Below are positions 44,100 to 55,227 of a stretch of DNA of 64,000 bases, in pieces. This stretch comes from DASUKM01 sp036278735 (GTDB lineage: Bacteria; Acidobacteriota; Vicinamibacteria; Vicinamibacterales; 2-12-FULL-66-21). The stretch's first letter is position 1. The number at the start of each line of letters is the position of its first letter. Under the pieces are notes generated by a model that worked only from the letters and a program-made list of their open reading frames with translations, had not been told where the DNA came from and did no database searches. A program made the translations under genes and the position numbers. The stretch covers positions 50,488 through 114,487 of the forward strand of contig DASUKM010000014.1 in assembly GCA_036278735.1 (NCBI GenBank), in the 5' to 3' direction.

Positions 44100-44846
44100 C
44101 TACCCGACCATCAGAAACTTCACGACCTGCAGCAGGTTGAACCCCGCGTGCGCCACCATCGGGGCGGCAATCGAGCGGCGCACCAGATACAGGATGCCCC
44201 AGAACGCCCCGAGCGCCGCCGTGGCGATCGCGACGTCGTACCCCTGCTCGAGATGCCCCAGTCCGAAGACCATGCTGAACAGGACGATGCCGACGGTGCC
44301 CCCGCCCAGATATTGCTCGAAGCGGTGCAGTACGAACCCGCGCTGCACTTCCTCGCGCACCCCTCCCGCGATCATGGCGACGAACGCGAACAGCACGGCG
44401 TCGAGCGGCGTCCGGATGAGGTCGGCGAGCGGATTGTGCAGCACGTTGTGGAGCGCCGGCGCGAACAGTTGCACGACGAGCAGGACCGCGACGATGAGGA
44501 CGAACGACACCGGGATCAGGACGATGCCGAAGAGCAGCTCGCGCCCGATCGGGCGCGGACCGAACAGGACGCCACGGGCCGATTCCCCGTGGGCTCGCAG
44601 AAAGAACAGCGCGAACCCGACCAGCAGCACCGTGTCGAGCAGCGTCAGCGAAAAGATGAACGGCGGCGACATGCGTCCGCCGCTCAGCGTCGGGTGGAGG
44701 CCGAAGACCGTGAGCACCTGGATGATGACGAGCTGCGTCGGAAACCCCGAGCAGACCAGCACCTCGAAGGCCGCCGCCGCCCGCTCGACCGGTGCCGGCC
44801 GGCGCGGGCGCGCGTCGCCGCCGGATGCTGTCTCATCCGGCAGCAT
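44100..44846 (-). CDS. CPBP family intramembrane metalloprotease
   Basis: The protein has 248 residues from ATG 44846. The open frame extends further but into the divergent regulator. It has about seven helices. The family motifs are EExxxR as REEVQRGFVL (near 165), FxxxH as FGLGHLEQG (near 200), and HxxxN as AHAGFNLLQV near the C-terminus, so the metal site is complete. Members (CAAX-like, Abi) cleave within the membrane, with unknown substrate here. Confidence 0.88.
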   Translation of the reverse strand: MLPDETASGGDARPRRPAPVERAAAAFEVLVCSGFPTQLVIIQVLTVFGLHPTLSGGRMSPPFIFSLTLLDTVLLVGFALFFLRAHGESARGVLFGPRPIGRELLFGIVLIPVSFVLIVAVLLVVQLFAPALHNVLHNPLADLIRTPLDAVLFAFVAMIAGGVREEVQRGFVLHRFEQYLGGGTVGIVLFSMVFGLGHLEQGYDVAIATAALGAFWGILYLVRRSIAAPMVAHAGFNLLQVVKFLMVG

Positions 44847-44950
44847 ATCGTTGCAATGTAGCACGCGCCGCCGCGGCCGAGCTTTCCCCCTCCGCAGATC
44901 TGTGTAAAAATTGCCGCTGGAACCCTGCGAGGAAAGCGAGCAAGACGGCT

Positions 44951-46375
44951 GTGGCCACTCTGACAGAAACCGACCACGTGCCCACGGACGATCCGATTCC
45001 GTCTCCTTCAACCGGCGAGCGCGTCCTGATCGTGGAGGACGATCCGTCGACCCGCGTCGGACTGGCCGAACTGGTGGGCGCCTGGGGCTTCCAGACCGAC
45101 GAAGCGTCCAACGGCGAAGAGGCCCTGCAGAAGGTCACCACCTTCCGTCCCGCGATCATCGTGTCGGATCTGGTGATGCCGCGCGTCGGCGGCCTCGAGC
45201 TGCTGCGCGCCCTGAAAGATCAGCTCTCCGACATCACGCTCATCCTGCTGACCGCGCAGGGCACGGTCGAGAGCGCCGTCGAAGCGATCAAGGAAGGGGC
45301 GTACGACTACCTGAGCAAACCGGTCGACCCGCAGCGGCTCAAGATTCTGCTGCAGAAAGCGGTCGAGCGGCAGGAGACGCTGCGCGAGGTGAAGCACCTG
45401 CGGCGTCAGCTTCGCGAGCAAGGCAGCTTCGGGCGCATCGTCGGCAACAGTCCGGGCATCCGGAGCGTCTATCGCGTGATCGAGCAGGCCGCCCCGACGT
45501 CGGCGTCGGTGCTGGTGGCCGGCGAGTCCGGCACCGGCAAGGAACTGGTGGCCCAGACGATTCACGAGCTGAGCCAGCGCGCCACGTTTCCGTTCGTCGC
45601 GATCAACTGCGCGGCGATTCCCGAGACGCTGCTGGAAAGCGAGATTTTCGGCCACGAGAAAGGGGCGTTCACCGGGGCGCAGGACCGGCGGCTCGGCTGT
45701 TTCGAGCTGGCGCACCGCGGCACGCTGTTCCTCGACGAGATTGCCGAGATGCAGCCCGCCACCCAGGTGAAGCTGCTGCGCGTGCTGCAGGAGCGCACGT
45801 TCCGCCGCCTCGGCGGCCGGCAGGAGCAGCAGGTCGACGTCCGCGTGCTCGCGGCGACCAACCAGGTCCCGCTCGACGCCGTGCGCAACGGCAAGCTGCG
45901 CGAGGATCTCTTCTACCGCCTCAACGTGTTCGCGATCGATCTGCCGCCGCTCCGGAACCGGCGCGAAGACATTCCGCTGCTCGTCCAGACGTTCCTCACC
46001 GAGTTCAACACGCGCAACGGCAAGTCGGTCCGGGCGGTCGACCAGGAGACGATGCACATCCTCGAGAACTATCCGTGGCCGGGCAACATCCGCGAGCTGC
46101 GGAACGTGATGGAGCGCGCGACGATTCTGGCCGAAGGGGACTTCATCGAGACCCGACACCTGCCGCCGCTGCTCGTCACGCGCGGCGAGGAAACGCTGCC
46201 GACCTTGACGCTCGCGCCCGGCACGACGGTCGACGAAGCGGAGCGCCGGCTCATCATCCTGACGCTCGAGCACACCCGCCAGAACAAGACGCGCGCCGCC
46301 GAAATTCTGGGCATCAGCCTGAAGACGCTGCACAATAAGCTGAATCGCATGAAGCAGGAGGCCAGCCAGGCCTGA
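44951..46375 (+). CDS. NtrC-family sigma-54-dependent response regulator
   Basis: The protein has 474 residues from GTG 44951, with GTG 44980 a second option. The receiver domain (about 18-135) has VLIVEDDPS, phosphoacceptor Asp in IVSDLVMPR and Lys in LSKPVD. The AAA+ domain (about 160-385) has Walker A GESGTGKE, the sigma-54-contact loop GAFTGA, and Walker B GTLFLDEIAEM. A C-terminal Fis-type HTH (about 430-470, TRAAEILGISLKTLHNKL) binds DNA. It activates sigma-54 promoters when phosphorylated by the kinase encoded immediately downstream. No sigma-54 site was recognised nearby. Confidence 0.94.
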   Translation: MATLTETDHVPTDDPIPSPSTGERVLIVEDDPSTRVGLAELVGAWGFQTDEASNGEEALQKVTTFRPAIIVSDLVMPRVGGLELLRALKDQLSDITLILLTAQGTVESAVEAIKEGAYDYLSKPVDPQRLKILLQKAVERQETLREVKHLRRQLREQGSFGRIVGNSPGIRSVYRVIEQAAPTSASVLVAGESGTGKELVAQTIHELSQRATFPFVAINCAAIPETLLESEIFGHEKGAFTGAQDRRLGCFELAHRGTLFLDEIAEMQPATQVKLLRVLQERTFRRLGGRQEQQVDVRVLAATNQVPLDAVRNGKLREDLFYRLNVFAIDLPPLRNRREDIPLLVQTFLTEFNTRNGKSVRAVDQETMHILENYPWPGNIRELRNVMERATILAEGDFIETRHLPPLLVTRGEETLPTLTLAPGTTVDEAERRLIILTLEHTRQNKTRAAEILGISLKTLHNKLNRMKQEASQA

Positions 46376-48238
46376 ATGTCGATCAAAGCGCGACAGGTCG
46401 CCGGCGTCACCACGCTGGTCGTGATGATCGTGGTCGTGCTGTCGGCGCTGCACATGGCGACGTTGGCCGGACTGAGCCTCGCCGAGACGGCCTCGCGCGG
46501 CGAGCTGCTGGCGCGATCGATCTTCCAGCGCGCGCGCGACGTGGTGCCCGGGGCGCCCGAGCCGTACGGCGCGCTGCGGCAGGACGGCGGCATCCGATCG
46601 ATTCTCGAGTCGTCTGTCGCCTACTCCAAGAACGTCACCTACGCCGCCATCGTCAACACCGATGGGGTTGCGGTCGTCCATAGCTTCCCGTCGCTGCAGG
46701 GGAAGCCGATGCCGCCGCAGGAAGACCTGCAGGCGATCGTGAACGCCGGCCCGTTGGCGCAGCTTCGCGCCGTCTATTCGGACCGGACGTTCGAGATCCG
46801 GCAGCCGCTGCTGTTCGGCGATCGGCAGTTCGGGTCGATCGTGATTGGCGTGTCGACGCTGCTCGTCCGCAGCGAGCTGCAGGCGGCGTTCAACCAGGCG
46901 CTGCAGACGATTCTGCTGGCCCTGATCGTCGCCGCGCTGGTCTCGACGCTGCTCGCGCAGTGGATGCTGCGGCCGATTCACGTGATCCAGAGCGGGCTGA
47001 CGCGGCTCGGCCGGGGCGAGCTGGACGTGCGGCTGGATCTGCCGGCCGGCGAGGAGTTCAAGGATCTCGGGACGTCGTTCAACGCCGTCAGCGCGCAGTT
47101 GTCGGCGAGCCGGACGCGTGCGCTGCCGTCGGCCCCCGCCGATTTCGAGACGGTCGTCGAGAACCTCGAGGACGCCGTCGCGCTGTTCGGCCCGGCGGGG
47201 GACTTGATCTTCCGCAACTCCGCGATGCGGGCGCTGCTGCCCGGATTTGGCGCGGAAGGGCAGCGGCGGATCGAACACATGGCGCCGCCCTCGGACCCGG
47301 CGCGGCAGCTCGTCGAGCGGACGCTCGCGGCGCACGCCGACCAGGGGCCGGTGTCGATCGGGCTCGACGACGGGCATGCGGCCGCCTCGCCCGAGGCGCA
47401 CGGCGAGCGGCTGCTGATGACGCACGCCATCGACGCGGCGGACGGGAAGTTCGTCGGCGCGATGCTCGTGGCGCGCAATCTCGCCTACATGAGCCAGGTC
47501 CATTCGACGTTGAACTACTCGCGCAAGCTGGCGGCGCTCGGCCGGCTGATGGCGGGGGTGGCGCACGAGGTGAAAAATCCGCTGAACGCGATGACGATTC
47601 ACCTCGAGCTGCTGAAGCAGAAGCTCGCCGCGGCGGCGCGGCAGCCGGTCGGGGTCGGCGGGCCGGTGCCCCCCGGGACCGACGGCGTGGCGCCCAACAT
47701 CGTCAAACACGTCGACATCATCACGAGCGAGATCCACAGGCTCGACCAGGTCGTCAACGGCTTCCTCAAGTTCGCGCGCCCCGAGGAGCTGAAGCTGCAG
47801 CCGGTGCGGCTGGCGTCGATCGTCAGCGACGTCGCCACGACCGTCGCGCCCGAAGCCGAGCGGGCCGGCGTGAGCGTCAAAACGGAGTGCCCGCACGATC
47901 TGCCCGAGGTGAACGCCGATCCGGCGATGCTGCGGCAGGGGCTGCTGAATCTGGCGCTCAACGCGTGTCAGGCGATGCCCGACGGCGGCACGCTGCGGCT
48001 GGCCTGCCACACGGCGCCGCACCACCGCGTCGGGATCGACGTCGAAGACACGGGCGTGGGGATCGCGCCCGGCGATCTCCAGCGCATTTTCGACCTGTAC
48101 TTCACGACGAAGGAGAAGGGGAGCGGGATCGGGTTGTCGATGGTGTACAGGATTGTCCAGCTCCACGACGGCGAGGTGGAGGTGCAGTCGACCCCCGGCC
48201 GCGGGACGCGCTTCCGGCTGGTGTTCCCGCAGGCGTAA
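46376..48238 (+). CDS. Membrane sensor histidine kinase (HAMP-PAS-HisKA-HATPase)
   Basis: The protein has 620 residues, starting directly after the regulator's stop codon. Two membrane helices (about 8-32 and 180-200) flank a periplasmic sensor of about 145 residues that looks like a single-cache domain (VTYAAIVNTDGVAVVHSFPSLQGK). A HAMP segment, a PAS domain (about 255-375), the phosphoacceptor HEVKNPLNAM and an ATPase domain with DTGVGIAPGD and KGSGIGLSMVYRIV follow. It is the cognate kinase of the NtrC-type regulator, as in ZraS/AtoS-like pairs. Confidence 0.93.
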   Translation: MSIKARQVAGVTTLVVMIVVVLSALHMATLAGLSLAETASRGELLARSIFQRARDVVPGAPEPYGALRQDGGIRSILESSVAYSKNVTYAAIVNTDGVAVVHSFPSLQGKPMPPQEDLQAIVNAGPLAQLRAVYSDRTFEIRQPLLFGDRQFGSIVIGVSTLLVRSELQAAFNQALQTILLALIVAALVSTLLAQWMLRPIHVIQSGLTRLGRGELDVRLDLPAGEEFKDLGTSFNAVSAQLSASRTRALPSAPADFETVVENLEDAVALFGPAGDLIFRNSAMRALLPGFGAEGQRRIEHMAPPSDPARQLVERTLAAHADQGPVSIGLDDGHAAASPEAHGERLLMTHAIDAADGKFVGAMLVARNLAYMSQVHSTLNYSRKLAALGRLMAGVAHEVKNPLNAMTIHLELLKQKLAAAARQPVGVGGPVPPGTDGVAPNIVKHVDIITSEIHRLDQVVNGFLKFARPEELKLQPVRLASIVSDVATTVAPEAERAGVSVKTECPHDLPEVNADPAMLRQGLLNLALNACQAMPDGGTLRLACHTAPHHRVGIDVEDTGVGIAPGDLQRIFDLYFTTKEKGSGIGLSMVYRIVQLHDGEVEVQSTPGRGTRFRLVFPQA

Positions 48239-48242
48239 TGCT

Positions 48243-48292
48243 GGGGTCAGATCTTGTTCTTTGCACGCGTGCAAAGAACAAGATCTGACCCC
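48243..48292. repeat. Perfect 50-bp palindrome
   Basis: The sequence GGGGTCAGATCTTGTTC, continuing TTTGCACG, is followed without a spacer by its exact reverse complement, giving 25 base pairs with no mismatch. It starts five bases after the kinase stop. RNA would form a very stable hairpin that could terminate transcription. The GGGGTCAGATCT ends recall repeats mobilised by REP-associated (IS200-like) transposases, but none is encoded in the window. Confidence 0.95.
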
Positions 48293-48328
48293 GCGCCCCC
48301 GCCGTTGTATGGTAGAGCGACGCCCGTC

Positions 48329-48886
48329 ATGAAATACGTTCTGATCCTGCTCCTGGTGCTGCCGCTCGCCGCCTGCGGCGCTGCGCACGCCGCGCCGAAG
48401 ACCGCGCCGGTGCTGCCGCCGCTCGACGTGCCGCCGCCGCCGCCGAGAACCGTTCAGAGCCCGCCGCTGCCGGAGCCGCCGCAACCCGTCGGCGATCTGC
48501 CGCCGGCCGCCCCCGTCGTTCGACCCGTGCACCCGCCGGCGGGGAAGGAGACGCCGAAGGAGACGGCGAAGCCCGAGCCCAGGCCCGAGACGCCGGTCGA
48601 AACCGTCCCTCCCCCGGTCCCGCCGGTCGTGCCGCAGTTGCAGACCCCTCAGGCGGCCGATGGTCCGGAGATGGCCAGAAACGTGCGCACCATGATCGAT
48701 CGCGCCAACGGCCTGCTCGGAACGGTCAACTACGGCCCGCTCAGCCAGGACCGGAAGACCCAATACGACACCGCGAAGCGCTTCCTGCAGCAGGCGGAAG
48801 TTGCCCTGAAAGCCAAAAACTACGTCTTCGCGCAGTCGCTCGCCGAAAAAGCGGACACCCTCGCCCAGGAACTCGCGGGGAAGTAG
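48329..48886 (+). CDS. Proline-rich lipoprotein of unknown function
   Basis: The protein has 185 residues from ATG 48329. A lipobox LAAC gives Cys16. A long Pro-rich, extended region (about 25-115) resembles a linker crossing the periplasm or reaching the cell surface. The C-terminal 70 residues are helical (ARNVRTMIDRANGLLG, KRFLQQAEVALKAKNYVFAQSLAEKA), like a TPR-type or tail-helix module. No family is recognised. Confidence 0.65.
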   Translation: MKYVLILLLVLPLAACGAAHAAPKTAPVLPPLDVPPPPPRTVQSPPLPEPPQPVGDLPPAAPVVRPVHPPAGKETPKETAKPEPRPETPVETVPPPVPPVVPQLQTPQAADGPEMARNVRTMIDRANGLLGTVNYGPLSQDRKTQYDTAKRFLQQAEVALKAKNYVFAQSLAEKADTLAQELAGK

Positions 48887-48959
48887 GCGTTGGGCTCTAG
48901 GCTTTAGGCTTTAGGAAAATAGGGCAGCAGGCCGAAGGGCTGAGAAATCGGCGGTATTT

Positions 48960-49005
48960 GTCAATATCTTGCGCCTGCCCTAATTCTGCCGCACAATATG
49001 TAGTG
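48960..49005. promoter_or_regulatory. Pair of NrdR boxes upstream of nrdJ
   Basis: CACAATATGTAGTG at 48992-49005 matches the NrdR consensus (CACWATATATWGTG) at 12-13 of 14 positions, and GTCAATATCTTGCG at 48960-48973 matches at about 10. The two are 32 bases apart, three helical turns, which is the usual arrangement for NrdR, the ATP/dATP-sensing repressor of ribonucleotide reductase genes. The stronger box ends ten bases before the predicted -35 element. Confidence 0.75.
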
Positions 49006-49014
49006 GATCTGGTC

Positions 49015-49044
49015 TTGACAAGGCTGGCAGCGAGGGCGCATATT
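49015..49044 (+). promoter_or_regulatory. nrdJ: Predicted sigma-70 promoter of nrdJ
   Basis: TTGACA at 49015-49020, an 18-base spacer and CATATT at 49039-49044. Transcription would start near 49051, leaving an untranslated leader of about 130 bases. NrdR boxes lie just upstream. Confidence 0.5.
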
Positions 49045-49182
49045 GCTGCCCCAGCGCGACAGCCGGACGCGGGGGTCCCAGCCCGAGCGACTGCCTGACT
49101 GCCACGCGCGTTCCACAGACATTTTTCATCGCTGCCGACCCGTGGGGGACGTGTCGGCGGGCACCTGATGGTCGGAGGGAGT

Positions 49183-52024
<2,842 letters not shown>

Positions 52025-52026
<2 letters not shown>

Positions 52027-52088
52027 GTTCTCGGGTTCTCGGGTTCTCGGGTTCTCGGGTTCTCGAGGTTCTCGGGTTCTCGGGGTTC
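52025..52088. repeat. Tandem array of GGGTTCTC (8-base period)
   Basis: About seven units of GGGTTCTC directly at the nrdJ stop codon. This array has an 8-base rather than the usual 7-base period. It is followed by three AGGAGATC units (about 52090-52113). Confidence 0.9.
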
Positions 52089-52120
52089 CGCAGGAGATCA
52101 GGAGATCAGGAGATTTGTAG

Positions 52121-52140
52121 GGCGGGTCTTTAGACCCGCC
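52121..52140. terminator. GGCGGGTCT hairpin
   Basis: GGCGGGTCT, TT, AGACCCGCC is a nine-pair GC stem with the loop centred on TCTTTAGA. It is related to the CCGGGTC hairpins at 22820 and 60661. It may end nrdJ transcription. Confidence 0.6.
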
Positions 52141-52174
52141 GGGGCCCCTCTCGTGATCCAGCTGACTTGAAACG

Positions 52175-52375
52175 ATGACGGTCGCAAAGCTGGCGACGGG
52201 GACGCTGCTGGCCGCGCTGCTGGCCGTCGGGCCACAGACGCGCCACGAACTGAAGGACCTCCGCGCGCACGTGGGGCAGACGCAGCGCGTGTGCGGACTC
52301 GTGGCGAACTACGACTACCCTGCCGACGAGGGAAGCGGCGACTGCACGGTGCGGCCCTCCGCGCACCTGCACACC
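52175..52375 (+). pseudogene. Truncated gene fragment, OB-fold-like secreted protein
   Basis: A frame beginning MTVAKLATGTLLAALLAV (possible signal peptide) continues LKDLRAHVGQTQRVCGLVAN, which resembles the first strand of small secreted OB-fold proteins (HxGExxTVCGxVA). After about 65 residues it loses resemblance and runs antisense into the OGFr gene. It is probably the 5' remnant of a gene cut off at the OGFr gene's end. The assignment is tentative. Confidence 0.35.
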
Positions 52376-52378
52376 GGA

Positions 52379-52894
52379 TCAGGAAATCGCGCGCGCCCAG
52401 AACTTCAGCGTCGCGTGCGAAACGCCGCCATGGTCCCGCGCGACGGCCTCGATGAGACATCGCTGGAGCGCGAGCGCGTCATCCCGGAGGCCGAGGGTCG
52501 AGAGCGACTCCATGATCCGGGTCAACCGCAGGTGATTGTGGTTGCCCGGGTGCAGCCACACCCGCGCGCGTGACGCAAAGCGCTCCGGGTCCGCACCGAT
52601 GGCGCCGTCAGGATCGAAGCGCAATCCGTAGAACAGCAGCATGCGACGAAACGCCTGGCGGAGGCGCGCGCGAAGATCCGCGGAATCGGAGAACGCTCGC
52701 ACCGTCGCGTCGGTGACGAGCGGCGCATGCGGGTTGACGCCGCTCGGCTGACGCGTGGGGAACACCCACTGGACGTAGTCGTGCACCGACTCGAGCCCCT
52801 CGTCCGTCCACGAGAGGATCTGATCGAGCGTGCGCCGGCGGTGATCAGGCCCGCCGGAGTAGAACGCGACCACTGCATCCTGTGCCGTCGTCAT
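52379..52894 (-). CDS. Opioid growth factor receptor (OGFr)-related conserved-region protein
   Basis: The protein has 171 residues from ATG 52894. It matches the OGFr conserved region: ILSWTDEGLESVHDYVQWVFPTRQPSG, then NPHAPLVTDATVRAF, FRRMLLFYGLRFD and WLHPGNHNHLRLTRIMESL. The domain is named after an animal receptor, but bacterial members have no established function. A decayed second copy of the same gene lies at 55092-55185 in the same orientation. Confidence 0.85.
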   Translation of the reverse strand: MTTAQDAVVAFYSGGPDHRRRTLDQILSWTDEGLESVHDYVQWVFPTRQPSGVNPHAPLVTDATVRAFSDSADLRARLRQAFRRMLLFYGLRFDPDGAIGADPERFASRARVWLHPGNHNHLRLTRIMESLSTLGLRDDALALQRCLIEAVARDHGGVSHATLKFWARAIS

Positions 52895-52974
52895 CGTGTT
52901 GGGGCACCTCGTCGCGGAGGCCAGCAGAAGCACGCGGATCGCATGATACGTCGGGACTTCTGTAGGATCGTTCC

Positions 52975-53832
52975 ATGCACCGCATCCTCGTCGTCGGCGC
53001 CACCGGGAACGTCGGTCGTCACGTGGTGGAACAGCTGAGAACCGCGGGCGCGCCGTTCCGCGCCATGACCCGCAACCCGGACGCGGCCGGGTTCCCGCCG
53101 GACGTCGACGTCGTCGCGGGCGATCTCACGATCCCCGAGTCTCTCGATCGCGCCCTCGAGGGTGTCGAGACGGTGTTCCTCGTCTGGACGGCGCCGCCAG
53201 CCGCCGCCGCGGGAGCCCTCGAGCGCATCGCAACGCACGCGCGGCGCATCGTGTTCCTCACCTCGCCTCTAAAGACGCCCCACCCATTCTTCCAGCAGCC
53301 CAATCCTTCCAGGGAGACGGCCGAACGCGTCGAACGTCTGATCGAAGCGTCAGGACTGGAGTGGACGTTCCTGCGGGCCGGCATGTTCGCGGGCAACGTG
53401 CGGCATTTCTGGGGGCCGCAGATTCGCGCCGGCGCCGTCGTCCGCTGGCCGTACCTCGACGCGCCGACGGCCCCAACCGACGAGCGCGACGTCGCGGCGG
53501 CGGCCGTCCGCCTGTTGTGCGAAGACGGCCACGCCGGCGCGGAGTATGTCGTGACCGGACCGCAATCGCTCACGCAGGCGGAGCAGATCCACACCATCGG
53601 CCGCGCGATCGGACGGCCGCTGCGCGTCGAAGCGATGTCGCCGGAAGCGGCGCGCTCGGAGCTGCTCCCGGTCCTCGGTTCGCCGGTGTTCATCGACATG
53701 CTGCTCAACGCCTGGGCAGCGGCGGTGGGTCAACCCGCGTACGTCACGTCCACGTATGCGGAGCTGACGGGAACACCGCCGCGGACCTTCCTCGAATGGG
53801 CGACTGACCACGCCGCGGAGTTCCGGGGCTAG
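52975..53832 (+). CDS. NmrA-like NAD(P)-binding protein
   Basis: The protein has 285 residues. The N-terminal Rossmann motif is ILVVGATGNVGRHVVEQL (GxxGxxG). Then come RAMTRNP, VVAGDLTIPESLDRALEGVETVFLV, and EWTFLRAGMFAGN. The usual YxxxK catalytic pair of short-chain dehydrogenases is not visible, as in NmrA/azoreductase-like members that bind NADP to sense redox state or reduce quinones. The gene is divergent from the OGFr gene, with 80 bases between them. Confidence 0.85.
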   Translation: MHRILVVGATGNVGRHVVEQLRTAGAPFRAMTRNPDAAGFPPDVDVVAGDLTIPESLDRALEGVETVFLVWTAPPAAAAGALERIATHARRIVFLTSPLKTPHPFFQQPNPSRETAERVERLIEASGLEWTFLRAGMFAGNVRHFWGPQIRAGAVVRWPYLDAPTAPTDERDVAAAAVRLLCEDGHAGAEYVVTGPQSLTQAEQIHTIGRAIGRPLRVEAMSPEAARSELLPVLGSPVFIDMLLNAWAAAVGQPAYVTSTYAELTGTPPRTFLEWATDHAAEFRG

Positions 53833-53835
53833 CAG

Positions 53836-54183
53836 ATGACACGCGAGAGCCGCACCGTGTATTCGTCCGCCGCCGGGCGCCTCTGCCCCGAGTGCGGGCA
53901 GCCCGAACGCGGGTGCCGCTGCGGCGAGCGATCGCACGAGCCGGTGCCCGCGCGTCCCGTCGCAAAGCTGCGGATGGAGAAGGCCGGCCGCGGCGGCAAG
54001 ACGGTGACCGTCGTCTTCGGCCTGCCGCGCAACGCCGCGTTCCTGAAGGCGCTCGCGCAGGAGTTGAAGCGCGCGTGCGGTACCGGCGGCGCGGTGCTCG
54101 AGGACGGCGTCGAACTGCAGGGGGATCTGCGCGACCGCGTCCGGGAATTCCTGACGAGCCGCAACTTTCAGGTGAAGGGGTAG
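53836..54183 (+). CDS. SUI1/eIF1-like translation factor (YciH family)
   Basis: The protein has 115 residues. A short N-terminal zinc-knuckle-like piece (CPECGQPERGCRCG) precedes the SUI1 domain, with KAGRGGKTVTVVFGL, LKRACGTGGAVLEDGVELQGDLRDRVREFL. The conserved GTGG and ELQGD are intact. Bacterial members resemble eIF1 and can affect start-codon selection, though their exact role is unclear. It starts three bases after the NmrA-like stop and is probably cotranscribed. Confidence 0.9.
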   Translation: MTRESRTVYSSAAGRLCPECGQPERGCRCGERSHEPVPARPVAKLRMEKAGRGGKTVTVVFGLPRNAAFLKALAQELKRACGTGGAVLEDGVELQGDLRDRVREFLTSRNFQVKG

Positions 54184-54297
54184 AGCTCCGTTCGGAGCCC
54201 CTGCTCGTTGGCCCCTGCTGGTTGACGGGAAGTGGTTGCTACATAGACCGTCATGTGCGCACCCTGTGCCGCGCGCGATCTGATGTAACGACCCCAC

Positions 54298-55043
54298 ATG
54301 CCAAGGCAGAAGAAGGAGACAACCGCCAACCTCGGCGTCGAGGCGAAGCTGTGGGCGGCGAGGCGAAGCACGAACAACTGAGCGCGCAGACGAAGGACGG
54401 CGCCGATCCGGAGGATCCCGACGAGTACCGCGCGGACAACATCTTCTGGGTGCCGCGGGAGGCGCGCTGGCAGTACTTGAAGTCGATGGCGCCGCAGGCG
54501 ACGATCGGCCAGATCGTAGACGTCGCGATGGAAGCGATCGAGCGCGAGAACCCATCGCTCGAGGGCGTCCTGCCGAAAGACTACGCCCGGCCAGGGCTCG
54601 ACAAGCAGCGCCTCGCACAGATCATCAACCTCGTCGACGATCGGGCCCTCGCGATTTGCGACGACGTCGGATTCTTTCAAGCGATTCGGGCGGTGCTCAC
54701 GAAGCACGCGCCGGGCGAGCGGAAGACCGACGAGGAGCTGAATCACGCCATCAGGCAGATCGTGTCGAACGCGATTGTGTCGGACGAGGTCGTCGACATC
54801 TTCGCCGCCGGCCTGAAACGGCCGGACATCTCGATCCTCTCGGACGAGTTCCTGGCCGAAGTCCGGGGCGCCAGGGACGTCACGATCGACTGGACCGTGC
54901 GCCAGAACGTCCGCGCGCAGTTCCGTGTGTACGTCAAGCGCATTTTGCGCAAGTATGGCTACCCACCCGACAAGCAGGAGAAGGCCACCGGGACCGTGCT
55001 GGAGCAAGCCGAAGTGCTGTCCGCCGGCTGGGCAATCGCTTGA
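54298..55043 (+). pseudogene. Collapsed type I restriction-modification locus (HsdM-HsdR chimera)
   Basis: The ATG at 54298 starts a HsdM N-terminus (MPRQKKETTANLGVEAKLWAA) that stops after 27 codons. In the next frame the sequence resumes as HsdM (KHEQLSAQTKDGADPEDPDEY, NIFWVPREARW, GVLPKDYARPGLDKQRLAQI) and, near 54640, changes into the C-terminal part of HsdR (CDDVGFFQAIRAVLTKHAPG, HAIRQIVSNAIVSDEVVDIF, DISILSDEFLAEVRG). Near 54866 it skips to the last HsdR segment (VTIDWTVRQNVRAQ, KRILRKYGYPPDKQEKATGTV, EQAEVL). The SAM-binding, helicase and nuclease motifs and the whole specificity gene are gone. At least three deletions are needed. Confidence 0.8.
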
Positions 55044-55091
55044 CGGCGTTCGGGGCCGTCGTGTGCCGTCGGCCCCTGCAGCGATCTCCGC

Positions 55092-55185
55092 GGCCGCCGC
55101 TCGGCAGCCGCGTTGGAAATACCCACTGGACGTCGTCGTGCACCGGCTCGAGCCGGTCGTCGCTCCACGCACGGATGTGAGGACC
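55092..55185 (-). pseudogene. Relic of an OGFr-domain gene
   Basis: Read on the minus strand, the stretch gives RAWSDDRLEPVHDDVQWVFP followed by TRLPSGG. This matches LSWTDEGLESVHDYVQWVFP and TRQPSGV of the intact gene at 52379-52894, and the DNA agrees at about 84 percent over some 74 bases. Nothing of the rest of the gene remains. It lies between the restriction relic and the CBS gene. Confidence 0.75.
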
Positions 55186-55227
55186 TGCCTGCCCGGCCCC
55201 GGCGATTTGCCGTAAGATTGGGGGGCG

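Noticed and set aside
44847..45011. Longer N-terminus for the CPBP protease
   Set aside because: It would cover the promoter and start of the divergent regulator, and the extra residues are neither hydrophobic nor domain-like.
45008..48763. 1251-codon open frame on the minus strand
   Set aside because: It runs opposite three genes with clear motifs (NtrC regulator, kinase, lipoprotein). The product is rich in Arg, Gly and His without structure, typical of a shadow frame.
49045..49182. Cobalamin riboswitch in the nrdJ leader
   Set aside because: The gene needs B12, but the leader is only about 130 bases and I could not find the B12-box core or the conserved junction sequences.
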